DNA of 64,000 nucleotides from Nitrospira sp. (GCA_016873495.1 VGXC01000009.1:27333-91332), one strand, 5' to 3'; shown: positions 25,500 through 35,625, counted from the stretch's first letter. The notes: generated from the sequence alone by a model not told the origin. Program-made: numbers and translations.

Positions 25500-27419
25500 T
25501 TAGGCATGCACGGCCAGGTTCGCGGCGGCGGCTTCAGCGGCCTGACGACGCATGAGGCGCAGCCACACTTCGAACGTCAGCAGGGTCCACAGCCGCAACC
25601 CGTGATCTCGCAGACCGGCGACATGTTCCTGCACCAAGCCTTCCACATAGGAAGGCTGGCAATAGTCGTGACATAAGGCCTGGGACGACAAGAGATGATC
25701 GCGCAGATAGTCCCGGAGATCCGTCCGGAACCACGCGCCCAGCGGGACGCCGAACCCCTTCTTCCCGCGTGTCAAGATTTCGGGCGGCAACAGATCGGCA
25801 AAGGCGGCCTTGAGAAGATATTTCGTCGTCCGGCCTCGAACCTTGTAGGTATCGGGCAACCCGGCGACATATTCCGCGAGATGGTGGTCCAAAAACGGCG
25901 ATCGCCCTTCCAGGCTGTGCGCCATTGCGCATCGATCGGCCTTCACCAGCAGATCGTCCGGCAGGTACGTCATGAAGTTCACATACAGCACCTTCGCCAG
26001 GGCCGAGTACGCATCGGTGCGCGCCAGCAACTCGGCGGGATAGTCCGCGGGCTGCACCGCGATCCCTTGCATGATCTCGGGACGGAGCAGCCGATCGAGA
26101 TCTCGATCGAAGATGGAGATCCATCCCCGCAGACGGGTGAACAGCGGGTTGGCAGCCACCCGGAAGAAGCGCTGCGCGCGCCGCAGCCAATGGTGGTAGG
26201 TTTTCGGCTCGGGCAGCGCGCGCAACGCCCCGTCCAGGGCCTGCACCAATCCACGCGGCAGCCGCTCGGCCGCCAGGCACGCTTGGAAACGGAGATAGCC
26301 GGCGAAGACTTCGTCGCCGCCGTCGCCGTTCAGTGCCACCGTCACATGCTCGCGGGTGAGCCGTGACACGATGGAGGTCGGAATGGCCGACGCGTCGCCG
26401 AAGGGACCGTCGTGGTGCCAAACCAGCGTTTCGATCAAGTCGATGGCCTTGGGCTCGACGACGAATTCGTGATGATCCGTCTGAAAATGCTTCGCGACGA
26501 CCCGGGCAAAGGGCGTTTCGTCCAACGACGGATCGCCGGTGAACCCGATGCTGAACGTCTTGACCGGTCGATTCAACAGGCGGCTCATGACGCCGACCAC
26601 GATACTGGAGTCGATGCCTCCGCTGAGGAACGCGCCGAGCGGCACGTCGGCCATCAAGCGTTTACGGACGGCATCGGTCACAAGCGACCGGACCCGTTCC
26701 CGCGCGTCCGCTTCGGTCGGCGCGGCGCCAGCCGGCGGCGTAAACGACAAGTCCCAGTACCGGCGAGGCGGCATAGGCCTCCCGGCTTCCACCGTCATCG
26801 TATGCGCGGGAGGCAATTGGGCAATACCCCGATAGAATGTCGTGCCTTGGGGCGCATACCCGAACATGAAGTAGTGTGGGATGACCTCGGCCGCCGGCGC
26901 GCCCTCCATCTCAGGATGACGCAAGAGCGCCTTGACTTCCGAGGCAAACACAAAGGCGTCGTCGACGCGTGCGTAGTACAGCGGCTTTTTGCCGGCGCGA
27001 TCCCGCGCCAAGAAGAGGCGCTGCCGGGGCTGGTCCCAGATCGCGAAGGCGAACATGCCGTCCAACCGCTCCACGCACCGTTCCCCCATCGCTTCGTACA
27101 GATGCAGGAGCGCTTCCGTGTCCGATTGGGACCGGAACCGATAGCCGCGGCCTTCCAACTCCGGCCGCAATTCGCGGTAGTTGTAGATCTCGCCGTTGAA
27201 CACGATCCAGATCGAGCCGTCGTGGTTCGCCATCGGCTGCGCGGCGGCTTCGGATAGATCGATGATCTTCAACCGTTGATGGCCCAAGGCCACCGGCCCG
27301 TCCGCATGGAACCCTGACGCGTCGGGCCCGCGATGACGCAAAGCTCGCGTCATCGTACGGATGAGCTGCGGCGAGGCGGCCGCCCCGTCCAATCGGACGA
27401 TGCCGGCTATGCCGCACAT
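25500..27419 (-). CDS. Asparagine-synthase-type glutamine amidotransferase (AsnB/WbpS type)
   Basis: 639 residues, complete. Cys2 in MCGIAGIV is the glutaminase nucleophile, RHRGPDASG lies at 29-37, and the synthetase PP-loop SGGIDSS is at 266-272. In O-antigen loci such enzymes turn the carboxyl of a uronic acid into an amide, using glutamine and ATP. The 2,3-diacetamido-uronate module at 57.5-62 kb would offer a substrate. A role in asparagine synthesis cannot be excluded, but a single housekeeping gene inside this operon would be odd. It overlaps the upstream glycosyltransferase by 13 bases. Confidence 0.9.
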   Translation of the reverse strand: MCGIAGIVRLDGAAASPQLIRTMTRALRHRGPDASGFHADGPVALGHQRLKIIDLSEAAAQPMANHDGSIWIVFNGEIYNYRELRPELEGRGYRFRSQSDTEALLHLYEAMGERCVERLDGMFAFAIWDQPRQRLFLARDRAGKKPLYYARVDDAFVFASEVKALLRHPEMEGAPAAEVIPHYFMFGYAPQGTTFYRGIAQLPPAHTMTVEAGRPMPPRRYWDLSFTPPAGAAPTEADARERVRSLVTDAVRKRLMADVPLGAFLSGGIDSSIVVGVMSRLLNRPVKTFSIGFTGDPSLDETPFARVVAKHFQTDHHEFVVEPKAIDLIETLVWHHDGPFGDASAIPTSIVSRLTREHVTVALNGDGGDEVFAGYLRFQACLAAERLPRGLVQALDGALRALPEPKTYHHWLRRAQRFFRVAANPLFTRLRGWISIFDRDLDRLLRPEIMQGIAVQPADYPAELLARTDAYSALAKVLYVNFMTYLPDDLLVKADRCAMAHSLEGRSPFLDHHLAEYVAGLPDTYKVRGRTTKYLLKAAFADLLPPEILTRGKKGFGVPLGAWFRTDLRDYLRDHLLSSQALCHDYCQPSYVEGLVQEHVAGLRDHGLRLWTLLTFEVWLRLMRRQAAEAAAANLAVHA

Positions 27420-28504
27420 GCCGCGCGATCCCTCTCCGTCATCCGCAAAATCTCCACCAGGCGAGGCGCCTGGACCTCCGCCGAATAGCGCGCTTCGACC
27501 GTCCGCCGTCCTTCCTTGGCAAACCGGGCGCGCAACGATTCGTCGCGGATCAGTCGCGTCAATTTATCCACCCATTCCTCCGGGGTCGACGCTAAAAAGC
27601 CGTTGTGTCCGTCTTGAATGATGTCTCCGTTCACCCCGACGGGCGACGCGATGGTCGGCACGCCCAGCGCCATGTATTGCAGCGCTTTCAAGCCACACTT
27701 GCCCTTGGACCAGTCGTCGTCGGGCAAGGGCATGATCCCGACGTCGAAGGTCTTGATGTCGTCCGTTTCCGTCTTGGCGCTCCATGGTCGAGCAGTCACG
27801 TCGACGCCCTCGATCGTCGTGTCGGGCGCGCCGACGACCTGCAACCGGAAGTCCATGGTCTTGGCGAGCGCCTGCAACGGACCGGCCAAGGTCTTCAGGT
27901 GCTTGGCCGTGGTCAGGCTGCCGCTCCACCCGATCACGGGACGCCCCGCGATCCGCATCGACTCTTTGGGCCGATACTGCTTCGTGTCGATCGTGGTGGG
28001 GACGACGGAGACGCGGGGCGTGTGGCGATGCGCCCAGGCGGCCAAGTAGGGATTGCCCACCGTCACGTGCGCGCTCAACCGGCAAATTTCCGCCGTCTTC
28101 TGCGGCCACTTCAGCCAGGCCACATGTTTATTGGCGTCGCTGACGTCGGGCAGAAAAATCGAATCGTCGAAGTCGTACACGAACGGAATCCCGCGCCGGG
28201 CGAGCGCCCGTTCCAAGAACGGCGGGCCGATCGGGAGCAATTGCCGGAACAAGAACACCGCATCGTGCGACGGCCGCAAAGTCTTGACAAACCGGATCTG
28301 CCGTCCGATGCACGACAGCAGCGCGAGGATCTTCCGGCCGTAGGCGCCTTTGGCGTACATCACGCGCTTGAGCTCGGGCGACTCGAACACGGCATAGTCG
28401 AAGCGATGGCCTTGCGGCTCAAGCTCACGCACCCATTGCTCGATCCGGAACCGCTGTCCCGGCACCGTATCGTACAGATAGGGCATCAACACCAAGACGT
28501 TCAT
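27407..28504 (-). CDS. Glycosyltransferase, GT4-like
   Basis: 365 residues, GT-B fold. The N-terminus is a Rossmann start (MNVLVLMPYLYDTVPGQRFR), the middle has FVYDFDDSIFLP, and the donor half has IGWSGSLTTAKHL and GKCGLKALQYMALGVPTIASPVGVN, the latter matching the EX7E region of GT4 enzymes. Probably peripheral at the inner membrane, adding one sugar to a lipid-linked glycan. Start ATG 28504 is set by the ATGA overlap with the upstream SDR; a frame open to 29344 is only the other reading frame of that gene. Confidence 0.9.
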   Translation of the reverse strand: MNVLVLMPYLYDTVPGQRFRIEQWVRELEPQGHRFDYAVFESPELKRVMYAKGAYGRKILALLSCIGRQIRFVKTLRPSHDAVFLFRQLLPIGPPFLERALARRGIPFVYDFDDSIFLPDVSDANKHVAWLKWPQKTAEICRLSAHVTVGNPYLAAWAHRHTPRVSVVPTTIDTKQYRPKESMRIAGRPVIGWSGSLTTAKHLKTLAGPLQALAKTMDFRLQVVGAPDTTIEGVDVTARPWSAKTETDDIKTFDVGIMPLPDDDWSKGKCGLKALQYMALGVPTIASPVGVNGDIIQDGHNGFLASTPEEWVDKLTRLIRDESLRARFAKEGRRTVEARYSAEVQAPRLVEILRMTERDRAACAA

Positions 28505-29640
28505 ACGATCAGCTTCTTCTCCGACAACTCCTGGTAACATTGTTCGACACGATCGACCGGCTTGACTCCCGACTCGACCGACCAGCGGACCAGATCGCGC
28601 AGTCCTTCCTCCAGCTTGACCTGCGGCTCCCACCCCAGCAAACGCGTGGCCAGGGACGGGTCGGAGTAGCAGTGCCGAATATCGCCGGCCCGAAACTTCC
28701 CCGCGATGGTCGGCGCGATGGACACGTTCAAAATGCCGGCGAGCATCTGGTAGACCTGCAACACCGACACGGACCGTCCGCACCCGACGTTCATCGCCTG
28801 ATAGTCCCCGCCCGGCGTCGTCAGCGCCAGGACGTTGGCTCGCGCGATGTCCCGCACGTGGATGAAGTCCCGGCTTTGCCCGCCGTCTTCGAAGATGATC
28901 GGCGGCTTCCCGTTCATCAGCCGCGACATGAAGATGGCTCCGACGCCCGTATAGGGATTGTTCAACGACTGCCGAGGCCCGTAGATGTTGAAATAGCGCA
29001 GCGCGACGCTCGGCAATTGGTAGGCCTTGCCGAAGCAGAGCACCAATTCCTCCTGCGTTTTCTTGCCGATCGCATAGATGGAGGTCGGGACCAGCGGCTT
29101 CGTTTCGCCGGTCGGGAGCGGCGTCACGAAGGCCGCACAGCGCGTGCAGCGGATCTCCCACTTGCCGGCCGACAGGTCTTCGGCCTGCCGCGTTTGCGGA
29201 TAGACCTCCCCGCAGGTCCGGCAGGCATAGGTCCCTTCGCCGTAAATGCTCATGGACGAAGCGACGACGAGTTTGCGGACGGCCGTCTTCGTGTTGACCA
29301 GCACGTCCAAGACCTGCGCGGTCCCGACTTCGTTGACCGAACAATAATGATAGGGCTGATACATGGACTGCCCCACGCCTACCGCCGCGGCCAAATGCAG
29401 CACGGCCTCGACGCCGGCCATGGCCGGCGTCAACACCGCCGCATCGCGGACATCGCCCCGGATGAAGCGTAAGCGGGCGTTCCGCTCGTGGGCCGCCAAA
29501 TTCGGCGGGGACCCGCTCACGGTGCCGTGAACCTGCGGATCCAAGTTGTCCACGACGACGACCTCGTGGCCCTGTTCCAACAAGAGATCCACCGTATGCG
29601 ACCCCACAAACCCCGCTCCGCCGGTCACCAAGATTTTCAT
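28501..29640 (-). CDS. Zinc-ribbon-containing sugar epimerase (SDR; dTDP-rhamnose 4-epimerase-like)
   Basis: 379 residues, extended SDR with TGGAGFVGSH at 6-15 and catalytic Y189-x3-K193. Between the active-site serine (SSMSIYGEG) and tyrosine is a 40-residue insert with C140, C143, C165 and C168, which reads as a zinc ribbon. I recall the same insert in SDRs annotated as dTDP-L-rhamnose 4-epimerases (WbiB-like, giving 6-deoxy-L-talose), so this is the best guess. No dTDP-rhamnose synthesis genes are in the window; they may be elsewhere in the genome. Confidence 0.85.
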   Translation of the reverse strand: MKILVTGGAGFVGSHTVDLLLEQGHEVVVVDNLDPQVHGTVSGSPPNLAAHERNARLRFIRGDVRDAAVLTPAMAGVEAVLHLAAAVGVGQSMYQPYHYCSVNEVGTAQVLDVLVNTKTAVRKLVVASSMSIYGEGTYACRTCGEVYPQTRQAEDLSAGKWEIRCTRCAAFVTPLPTGETKPLVPTSIYAIGKKTQEELVLCFGKAYQLPSVALRYFNIYGPRQSLNNPYTGVGAIFMSRLMNGKPPIIFEDGGQSRDFIHVRDIARANVLALTTPGGDYQAMNVGCGRSVSVLQVYQMLAGILNVSIAPTIAGKFRAGDIRHCYSDPSLATRLLGWEPQVKLEEGLRDLVRWSVESGVKPVDRVEQCYQELSEKKLIV

Positions 29641-29715
29641 GTTCCGCGTCTTTCCCTCATCCCCGGTCTCCCTCCGATCCCTGCCAGCGGGACCGGAACG
29701 CCGGTTGCTAAATGA

Positions 29716-30996
29716 CTACGTCCGGGAGCGCTGACAGCTCCCTCGTGCTCCGTGGGTCATCATCGGACCTGCGCCACCGGGGGAAACCGCACGCGCCCGA
29801 TCACGCCCAGAACCCTCGGACGGCGCCGCAGCGGCTCGCACACCCGATACTTTCCAGTAGGGCGTCGTATCGGAAAACCGGACGGATTCGAGATCGGCGG
29901 CGGCGAGCATCGCCTCCAACTCGGCACGGCTGTACCGAAACTCCACCGCCGTCGCGAACCGATCGACACTGTCGTTGAAGAGGATGCGAAAGGACTTCCC
30001 TCCATAAAATTCATAGAGGGGCACCTGTCTAGCGACCTGCGGCAAGCCGATCGCCCGCAACAGGGTGCCGAGCAGAATCAACGGCCAGTAGACGGTCACC
30101 GCGAGGACGAAGCAGAGCCAGCGGGCAAACCAATGTGGCAGCCGAGCGATCACCCGCCTCACGCCCGATACGAGAGGCAGCAAGGCACGATAGAAGGCCG
30201 GCCGATTATCCAGGGCGTAATAAAAGTAGCCCAAGAACGTTCCCCCGGGCTTGAGATGCCGGGCGACTTCGACCAATCCGACTTTCGGATCCGGTAGATG
30301 ATGCAGGACGCCCAGCGAATAGATGAGATCGAACGTCGCGGGGAGGAACGGCGGCCGGTGGACATCGGCCTGCACCACGTGGCTGTTCGGCAGCCCGTCG
30401 AGCGACCGGACCGCCACATCGACCGAAGCCGAGAGGTCGAGGGCGATCAACGTCCCGCCCCGCGCCGCGGCGTAACGGGCCCACCGACCCATGCCGCAGC
30501 CGGCGTCGAGCGTGAGGCCGGAAAAATGGGAGTCCGCGAGCATATCGAAATAGGCACGCGCGATGGGCTCGTAATCCGGGAGTGTCTCGGAAAAATAGAG
30601 CCATTCCTCTCCGAACGCTTGGGCCGTCCGGCGCTGCTGTTCCGTGAAGGCCGTCGCATCCGGTTTGATTGTCCGTCCATGCGACGTGATCCAGCTTTCC
30701 GGCAAATCGGCTACCAACGATAGGCAGGCATCGTCCAAAATGCGGGGGACGCCGCGTATGACCGGATGTGCCGGCCCGCCCTCCGCCTGGATCGTCCCTT
30801 CCAGCACATCCTCGGAGAGACAACGGCGGCAGGTGTCTGCGTCGATGCCTTCGGCCACCGTGCCGAAGCGGCCGCACCAGCGCCGGCAGCGGGTCCAGCC
30901 GTCCGGCGCAGCCGAGTTCGTCCGCACCGATTCGATCACCCGCATCGGACGTCGGGACTCAGGATCGACCACATGATCGAGTAACGAATAGCGCAT
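29716..30996 (-). CDS. Class I SAM methyltransferase with hydrophobic insert (paralogue B)
   Basis: 426 residues. A cysteine-containing N-terminal part (CRRWCGRF, DTCRRCLSED, HPVIRGVPRIL) precedes a Rossmann core with LDAGCGMGRWARY and YSLGVLHHLPDPKVG. A hydrophobic segment around WLCFVLAVTVYWPLILLGTLL follows, then FRYSRAELEAMLAAADLE. This order matches the methyltransferase at 24381-25490. The C-terminal 35 residues are low-complexity and may be extra. Start ATG 30996 is 10 bases after the upstream stop. A 75-base gap before the next gene holds nothing I recognise. Confidence 0.87.
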   Translation of the reverse strand: MRYSLLDHVVDPESRRPMRVIESVRTNSAAPDGWTRCRRWCGRFGTVAEGIDADTCRRCLSEDVLEGTIQAEGGPAHPVIRGVPRILDDACLSLVADLPESWITSHGRTIKPDATAFTEQQRRTAQAFGEEWLYFSETLPDYEPIARAYFDMLADSHFSGLTLDAGCGMGRWARYAAARGGTLIALDLSASVDVAVRSLDGLPNSHVVQADVHRPPFLPATFDLIYSLGVLHHLPDPKVGLVEVARHLKPGGTFLGYFYYALDNRPAFYRALLPLVSGVRRVIARLPHWFARWLCFVLAVTVYWPLILLGTLLRAIGLPQVARQVPLYEFYGGKSFRILFNDSVDRFATAVEFRYSRAELEAMLAAADLESVRFSDTTPYWKVSGVRAAAAPSEGSGRDRARAVSPGGAGPMMTHGARGSCQRSRT

Positions 30997-31006
30997 AGGC
31001 CTTGCG

Positions 31007-32209
31007 TCAGGACGCCGCGCGGGTCTCGGCCAAGGTCCGGTACAGACTACGGTACGAGGGCCCGCCGACGCCGGAGAGGGAAAATTCTTTCTCGGCGACG
31101 AGCCGACACCGCTCGCGGAGCGCCGGGCCTTCGGCCAGCAGCTCGAGGAGGCGGTGCAATCCCGCCCGAAACGACGCCGGCTCATGATCGGCCAGCACGA
31201 CGCCGACACGATTGCCTTCCAACTGTTCCAGGCAATCGCCGATGCCCGGACTGGCCAACACGGGGAGCCCGCAGGACAAATATTCCCCGACCTTGGTCGG
31301 ACTCGCCCCGCGCAGGGATCGGCGACCTTGCAGCAGCAGCACGCCGAAGCGTCCGCGAGCCAGCACCTCGGGAATCGACCGGTGTTCGGCGCGGGTAATC
31401 TCCACGTACGCGAGGTCTTCGCCCGCCGCGCACAGCGCCTCGCGCAAGGCGGCGGGATCGGTGTGGGTCACGACAAGCAGTGCAAGATCGGGGAGCAGCT
31501 TCCGCGCCTCGACGTAGCATCGCACCAAGAGGTGCAAGGCGTAGCGGGCGCCCAGCGACCCGCAATAGACCATGGTCGGCGCGCCGGCTGGGAACTGCGG
31601 CGCCGGACGCGGGAAGCGATCCAAATCTACGCAGGTCGGAATGACCGTCGGCACGACGGCGGCATCGGGAGTCACGTCGCCCGCAAGCGTCCGCGTGAGG
31701 ACCACCAACGCATCCGCGTCCTTCACCAACTTGGCTTCCGATCGCTTCACCAGCCGAAAGAGCAGTCCATCGGGCGCCCACAGTCCCCCGTCCACATACT
31801 CATAGGCCATCTGGCCGCGCAGGTCGAAGATGAACCGGCGGCCCAGAAGTTTGGCGACCGGCCAGGCCATGGCCGCGGAGATTTGCGACCGCGCATGTAA
31901 AACCTCAGCGCGATGCCGCAGGGCCAGCCACCAACTGACGACGTTCCCCACCGCCACGTCCCAGCAGGTGGACAGGACCGGGGGCTTCTTGTGATACCGC
32001 AGCCAGGTCCAGCGGATCCCCGCGCGATCGAGCTCGCCACGCAACGCGCGAATACGCTCCGGCTGCAACTCGTTGCCGCGCTCGAAGGACAACACGGCCA
32101 CCTCATGCCCGTCCTTGCGCAACTCCTTCAGGTAGGGCAGCACTTGGCTCTGCCCCAGGGAATCCAGCAAGCCGTTGTAAGAGACGAAGAGGGTGCGCAC
32201 CGGCGTCAC
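31007..32209 (-). CDS. Glycosyltransferase family 4
   Basis: 400 residues. N-terminal GT-B domain opens TLFVSYNGLLDSLGQSQVLPYL; the donor side has MVYCGSLGARY and LRGASPTKVGEYLSCGLPVLASPGIGD, which fits the EX7E-type motif of GT4. It starts at GTG 32209, 15 bases after the upstream methyltransferase stop; no good Shine-Dalgarno is seen, so a later start remains possible. It should add a sugar from a nucleotide donor on the cytoplasmic face of the membrane. Confidence 0.9.
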   Translation of the reverse strand: MTPVRTLFVSYNGLLDSLGQSQVLPYLKELRKDGHEVAVLSFERGNELQPERIRALRGELDRAGIRWTWLRYHKKPPVLSTCWDVAVGNVVSWWLALRHRAEVLHARSQISAAMAWPVAKLLGRRFIFDLRGQMAYEYVDGGLWAPDGLLFRLVKRSEAKLVKDADALVVLTRTLAGDVTPDAAVVPTVIPTCVDLDRFPRPAPQFPAGAPTMVYCGSLGARYALHLLVRCYVEARKLLPDLALLVVTHTDPAALREALCAAGEDLAYVEITRAEHRSIPEVLARGRFGVLLLQGRRSLRGASPTKVGEYLSCGLPVLASPGIGDCLEQLEGNRVGVVLADHEPASFRAGLHRLLELLAEGPALRERCRLVAEKEFSLSGVGGPSYRSLYRTLAETRAAS

Positions 32210-32224
32210 GTTAACGTGTCCGAC

Positions 32225-33460
32225 TCACAGATAGTGCGGCAGAGGGATCGGGTGCAGAAACCGCCCTCCCCGATCCAGATAGGCTTTCTGCTGGCGGAGT
32301 ATTTCGTCTGCAAAATTCCAGGCGCAGAGCAGCACGACGTCGGGCTGGCGGTCGAGCAAGGCTTGCGGCGCCAAGATGGGAATGTGCGTCCCGGGCGTCA
32401 ACCGGCCCTGTTTCAGCTCGCTCTTGTCCACGATAAACTCGACCAGGTCCGGGCCGATGCCGCACCATTGGAGCATGACTTGGCCTTTGGCCGCCGCGCC
32501 ATAGGCCGCCACTCGTTTCCCCTGCCGGCGCAACGTCGTCAATTCCGCGACCAACGCCTCCCGTTGACGGATGACTCGATCGGCGAAACCTCGCCAGGCT
32601 TCGAGCGTACCGACGCCGACCTCGGCTTCTCGTTGCATGATCCGGGACACGGATGCTTCCTCCGGCCGCCCCGCACCGGCAGGCTGGGCGAAGGCCAGCA
32701 GCGAGCCGCCGTGCATGCCGACCTCGCGCACGGCGAACAACTCCAGCCCGTGCATCGCGAACAGGCGGCGGAGGACCGTCACGGAAAAAAATCCCAAATG
32801 CTCGTGATAGACCTGGTCGTACTGCAACTCCGTGAACATCGGCAACACGTGGGGACATTCGACCACGGCGGCGCCGTCGTCTCGCAGAACGGCGCGCACC
32901 CCGTCGAGAAAATCGTGCAAGCCCGCGACATGGGCCAGGACGTGCCGCCCCAGAAACACATCGGCTCGTCCGTGTCGTGCCACGATCTCGCCCGCTGTCT
33001 GACGCGAGAAAAACGTAGGCCAAGTCTCGACGCCCCGCGCATTGGCCATGTCGGCGATATTCTCGGCCGGATCCACACCCAAGACGCGCCAGCCGGCTTT
33101 CTTGAACAGCGCGAGAATCGTGCCGTCGTTGCTGGCCGCCTCCACGATGAAGGGAGCCGCCTGCCGCCCGGACGGCAGCACGGCGCTAAGGGATGCGTTC
33201 AGCAGCCGGCCATGCTGGTGGACCGCATCGGACGTGCCGGTCACATAGAGATAGTTGCGAAACAGATCGGCCGGCGGGACTTCTTCGTTGATTTGGAGAT
33301 GCCCGCAGGCCTGACACAGACACAGCGCCATCGGATAACGAGGCTCCATTGCCGCGGCCGCGGCGTCCGGCAAGTAAGAGTTGGCGAGCGCGACCGTCCC
33401 GAAATCCAACACGTCGGCCAACGGGGCGGCAGCGCACACACGGCAGGCCGTCACGCGCAT
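32225..33460 (-). CDS. Sugar C-methyltransferase (TylC3/NovU-like)
   Basis: 411 residues with the three-part plan of sugar C-methyltransferases: an N-terminal zinc-binding domain (CRVCAA at 6-11 and CLCQACGHLQI), the SAM core (VEAASNDGTILALFK, LGVDPAENIADMA, VYHEHLGFFS), and a C-terminal domain with GAAAKGQVMLQWCG. Such enzymes methylate the carbon next to a keto group of a nucleotide deoxysugar, giving branched sugars. It lies directly after RfbF, RfbG-like and SDR genes in transcription order, so a CDP-4-keto-6-deoxyhexose is a likely substrate. Confidence 0.9.
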   Translation of the reverse strand: MRVTACRVCAAAPLADVLDFGTVALANSYLPDAAAAAMEPRYPMALCLCQACGHLQINEEVPPADLFRNYLYVTGTSDAVHQHGRLLNASLSAVLPSGRQAAPFIVEAASNDGTILALFKKAGWRVLGVDPAENIADMANARGVETWPTFFSRQTAGEIVARHGRADVFLGRHVLAHVAGLHDFLDGVRAVLRDDGAAVVECPHVLPMFTELQYDQVYHEHLGFFSVTVLRRLFAMHGLELFAVREVGMHGGSLLAFAQPAGAGRPEEASVSRIMQREAEVGVGTLEAWRGFADRVIRQREALVAELTTLRRQGKRVAAYGAAAKGQVMLQWCGIGPDLVEFIVDKSELKQGRLTPGTHIPILAPQALLDRQPDVVLLCAWNFADEILRQQKAYLDRGGRFLHPIPLPHYL

Positions 33461-33488
33461 CTGTGGTCTCCGCGTGGCTTCAGCCGTC

Positions 33489-34478
33489 TCAGCCGTTCTT
33501 GAGCAGAGTTTCGTACCATGCAATGGTCTCTTTGAGCGCCGCTTCGAGATCCCAGAGGGGCCGCCACCCCAAGAGTTCCCGCGCTTTTTTCGCCGACAAC
33601 CGCTGGTGGCGGATTTCATGTGTCGCCTGATTCTGGATCACCGGCTGGAGATCGTCCCGCCCCATCAGTCGGAGCATGACGCGCACCAGATCCAGCACCG
33701 TGTCTTGGCGCTCGTTGGAGAAGTTGAAGCCTTGCCCCACGATTTGCGGAAGTTCTTCCATCTTTTCCGCCAGCAGGCAATTGGCCGCCGCGCCGTCTTT
33801 CACGAAAAAATAGTCTCGGGTGTACAGTCCGTCGGACCGAATGATAGGCCGTTCGCCCCGAAAGACAGACCGGACCGTCCCCGGAACCAGACGGCTCCAA
33901 TTCACGTCGCCCGGCCCGTAAAAATTGCCGCAATAGGTGACGCAGACCGGCAGCCGGTAGGTATGCCAGTAGGAGTACGCCAGCAAGGCGGCGCAGGATT
34001 TGCTCACGTCGTAGGGATTGCGTCCTTCCAGGCGTCCGTTCTCGTCGTAGGGCAAGACCTCTTGCTCGCCGTAGGCCTTGTCGGACGACGCGACGACGAT
34101 CTGCGCGATCGTCGGCGTCCGCCGGCAGGCTTCAAGCAGGCGCCAGGTGCCCGCGACGTTCGTTTCGAAGGTCCCGACGGGATTGCGGTTGGCGACACCC
34201 ACTTGCGTCTGCGCGGCCAGGTGCAGCACCGTGCGGATTTCATATTCGCCCAACGTCCGCTCCATCAAGGCCATGTCGCAGAGGTCCCCCTGCACCATGT
34301 TGCACCGGGTCGCTAGGCCCGACCGCACGAATTCGGACTGCGGCACCCAGTCGCGCGTCAAGCAGGTCACGACGGCGCCGCTCTCTATCAGGTGTTTGAC
34401 GACCCAGGTGCCGACGAGACCGGTTGCGCCGGTCACGAAGACCGGCCGATCCCGCCAGAACGTGCGTGCTGTGCTCAT
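33489..34478 (-). CDS. CDP-glucose 4,6-dehydratase-like SDR (RfbG-like)
   Basis: 329 residues. [40 protein letters not shown] and [15 protein letters not shown] follow the RfbG pattern. The catalytic Y and K are in NPYDVSK. RfbG makes CDP-4-keto-6-deoxyglucose from CDP-glucose; the RfbF-type cytidylyltransferase two genes upstream supplies that substrate. A different CDP-sugar dehydratase or epimerase is the main alternative. The gene starts 12 bases after the other SDR of the module. Confidence 0.83.
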   Translation of the reverse strand: MSTARTFWRDRPVFVTGATGLVGTWVVKHLIESGAVVTCLTRDWVPQSEFVRSGLATRCNMVQGDLCDMALMERTLGEYEIRTVLHLAAQTQVGVANRNPVGTFETNVAGTWRLLEACRRTPTIAQIVVASSDKAYGEQEVLPYDENGRLEGRNPYDVSKSCAALLAYSYWHTYRLPVCVTYCGNFYGPGDVNWSRLVPGTVRSVFRGERPIIRSDGLYTRDYFFVKDGAAANCLLAEKMEELPQIVGQGFNFSNERQDTVLDLVRVMLRLMGRDDLQPVIQNQATHEIRHQRLSAKKARELLGWRPLWDLEAALKETIAWYETLLKNG

Positions 34479-34490
34479 GAGGCTCCTTCC

Positions 34491-35573
34491 TTAGCGCGGG
34501 TAGGCCGGTGCCGGTCCGACCGCGTGGCGTTCCTTGAACCAAGCGATGGTGCGGCCGAGCGCGTCGTCGAGGGACGTGGCGGGGCGGAAGCCCTCGAGCG
34601 TCGCGAGGTAGCTGACGTCCGGGGCATAGCGCCGACCCAACACGCCGGCAGGCGGCGCGCCGGCTGTCGTGACCGTCACCGACTTGCCCAGACACCGTCC
34701 GATCCGCTCGGCCAGGTCCACGAAGGACACGGCTTCCCGATCGGAGCCGACGTTGGCCACTTCGCCCGCCCCGTCGCGCAACAGCAGGCGCCACAGGGCC
34801 GCGACGGCGTCCGCAATGTAGCAATAGGAGCGCACCGCCCGCCCGTCGTCGCGGATGCGGATCGTGTCTCCATCCAAGGCCTGACGAATGAAATCGACGA
34901 TCGCCGAGGTCGAATTCAAATCTTGATAGGGCCCGACCAAGGCAAACACCCTGGCGATGGTGGATGGGACGCCGTGTTGCGTCCGATAGAGCCGGCACAG
35001 CAGTTCGGCATAGCGCTTGGCTTCGGCATAACAGGAGCGAGGATCTCGAATATCGGGACCCCCGCAGCCCTGCTCGCTCAGCCACAGACACTCCGGCGGC
35101 TGCTCGCCGTAGACCGCTCCCGTACTCACGAAGAGGACCGCTTCCGTGCAGCTTCCCCTCGCCGCGTCCAAGACGGCCCGTGTGCCTTGCACGATCGTTT
35201 CCGCCGTACCCACGGGATCTTGGAGAAATTGCCGGGCGTCCGACGACGCGGCGGCATGGACGATAAAATGCCAGGGGACCGGCGGGAGCGACAGATGCCG
35301 CACGTCCCCTTCCACCAGCGTGATCTCCGGGCGGGCCGCCACATGGGGGACCCGTTCGGCGAACCGACGCGGGTCCCGCGTGATCGCATAGAGTCGGCAC
35401 GGTTCGGCCAGGACGGTCTCGTTCAGATAGGCCACGGTTTCCAGGAGGTAGGTGCCCAGGAATCCCGTGCCGCCGGTGACGAGAAGATTCTTGCCGGCCA
35501 ACCGCTGCGCGCGCGATCTGATGATATCGGCGATGGCGCGCAGATCCTCTTGGACGACGACCGAGCGGCTCAC
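34491..35573 (-). CDS. NAD-dependent epimerase/dehydratase (SDR) of the CDP-sugar module
   Basis: 360 residues. After about 25 residues the NAD loop NLLVTGGTGFLGTYLLE begins; VSTGAVYGEQ and CYAEAKRYAE carry the Ser and Tyr-Lys catalytic pieces. It lies between the RfbF and RfbG-like genes, so it probably acts on the same CDP-sugar, as a 4-reductase or epimerase. The start is GTG 35573, with AGGGCAGGG ahead; an open frame continues upstream to 35720 but into the previous gene. Confidence 0.83.
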   Translation of the reverse strand: MSRSVVVQEDLRAIADIIRSRAQRLAGKNLLVTGGTGFLGTYLLETVAYLNETVLAEPCRLYAITRDPRRFAERVPHVAARPEITLVEGDVRHLSLPPVPWHFIVHAAASSDARQFLQDPVGTAETIVQGTRAVLDAARGSCTEAVLFVSTGAVYGEQPPECLWLSEQGCGGPDIRDPRSCYAEAKRYAELLCRLYRTQHGVPSTIARVFALVGPYQDLNSTSAIVDFIRQALDGDTIRIRDDGRAVRSYCYIADAVAALWRLLLRDGAGEVANVGSDREAVSFVDLAERIGRCLGKSVTVTTAGAPPAGVLGRRYAPDVSYLATLEGFRPATSLDDALGRTIAWFKERHAVGPAPAYPR

Positions 35574-35625
35574 GTGCCCTGCCCTGTGCTCGTCCGACTG
35601 TGTGGCACCCGTCTCGTCACGCTCG

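Noticed and set aside
28505..29344. Extension of the GT4 protein to 645 residues
   Set aside because: The added part is a shadow of the zinc-ribbon SDR; ATG 28504 with an ATGA overlap is the natural start.
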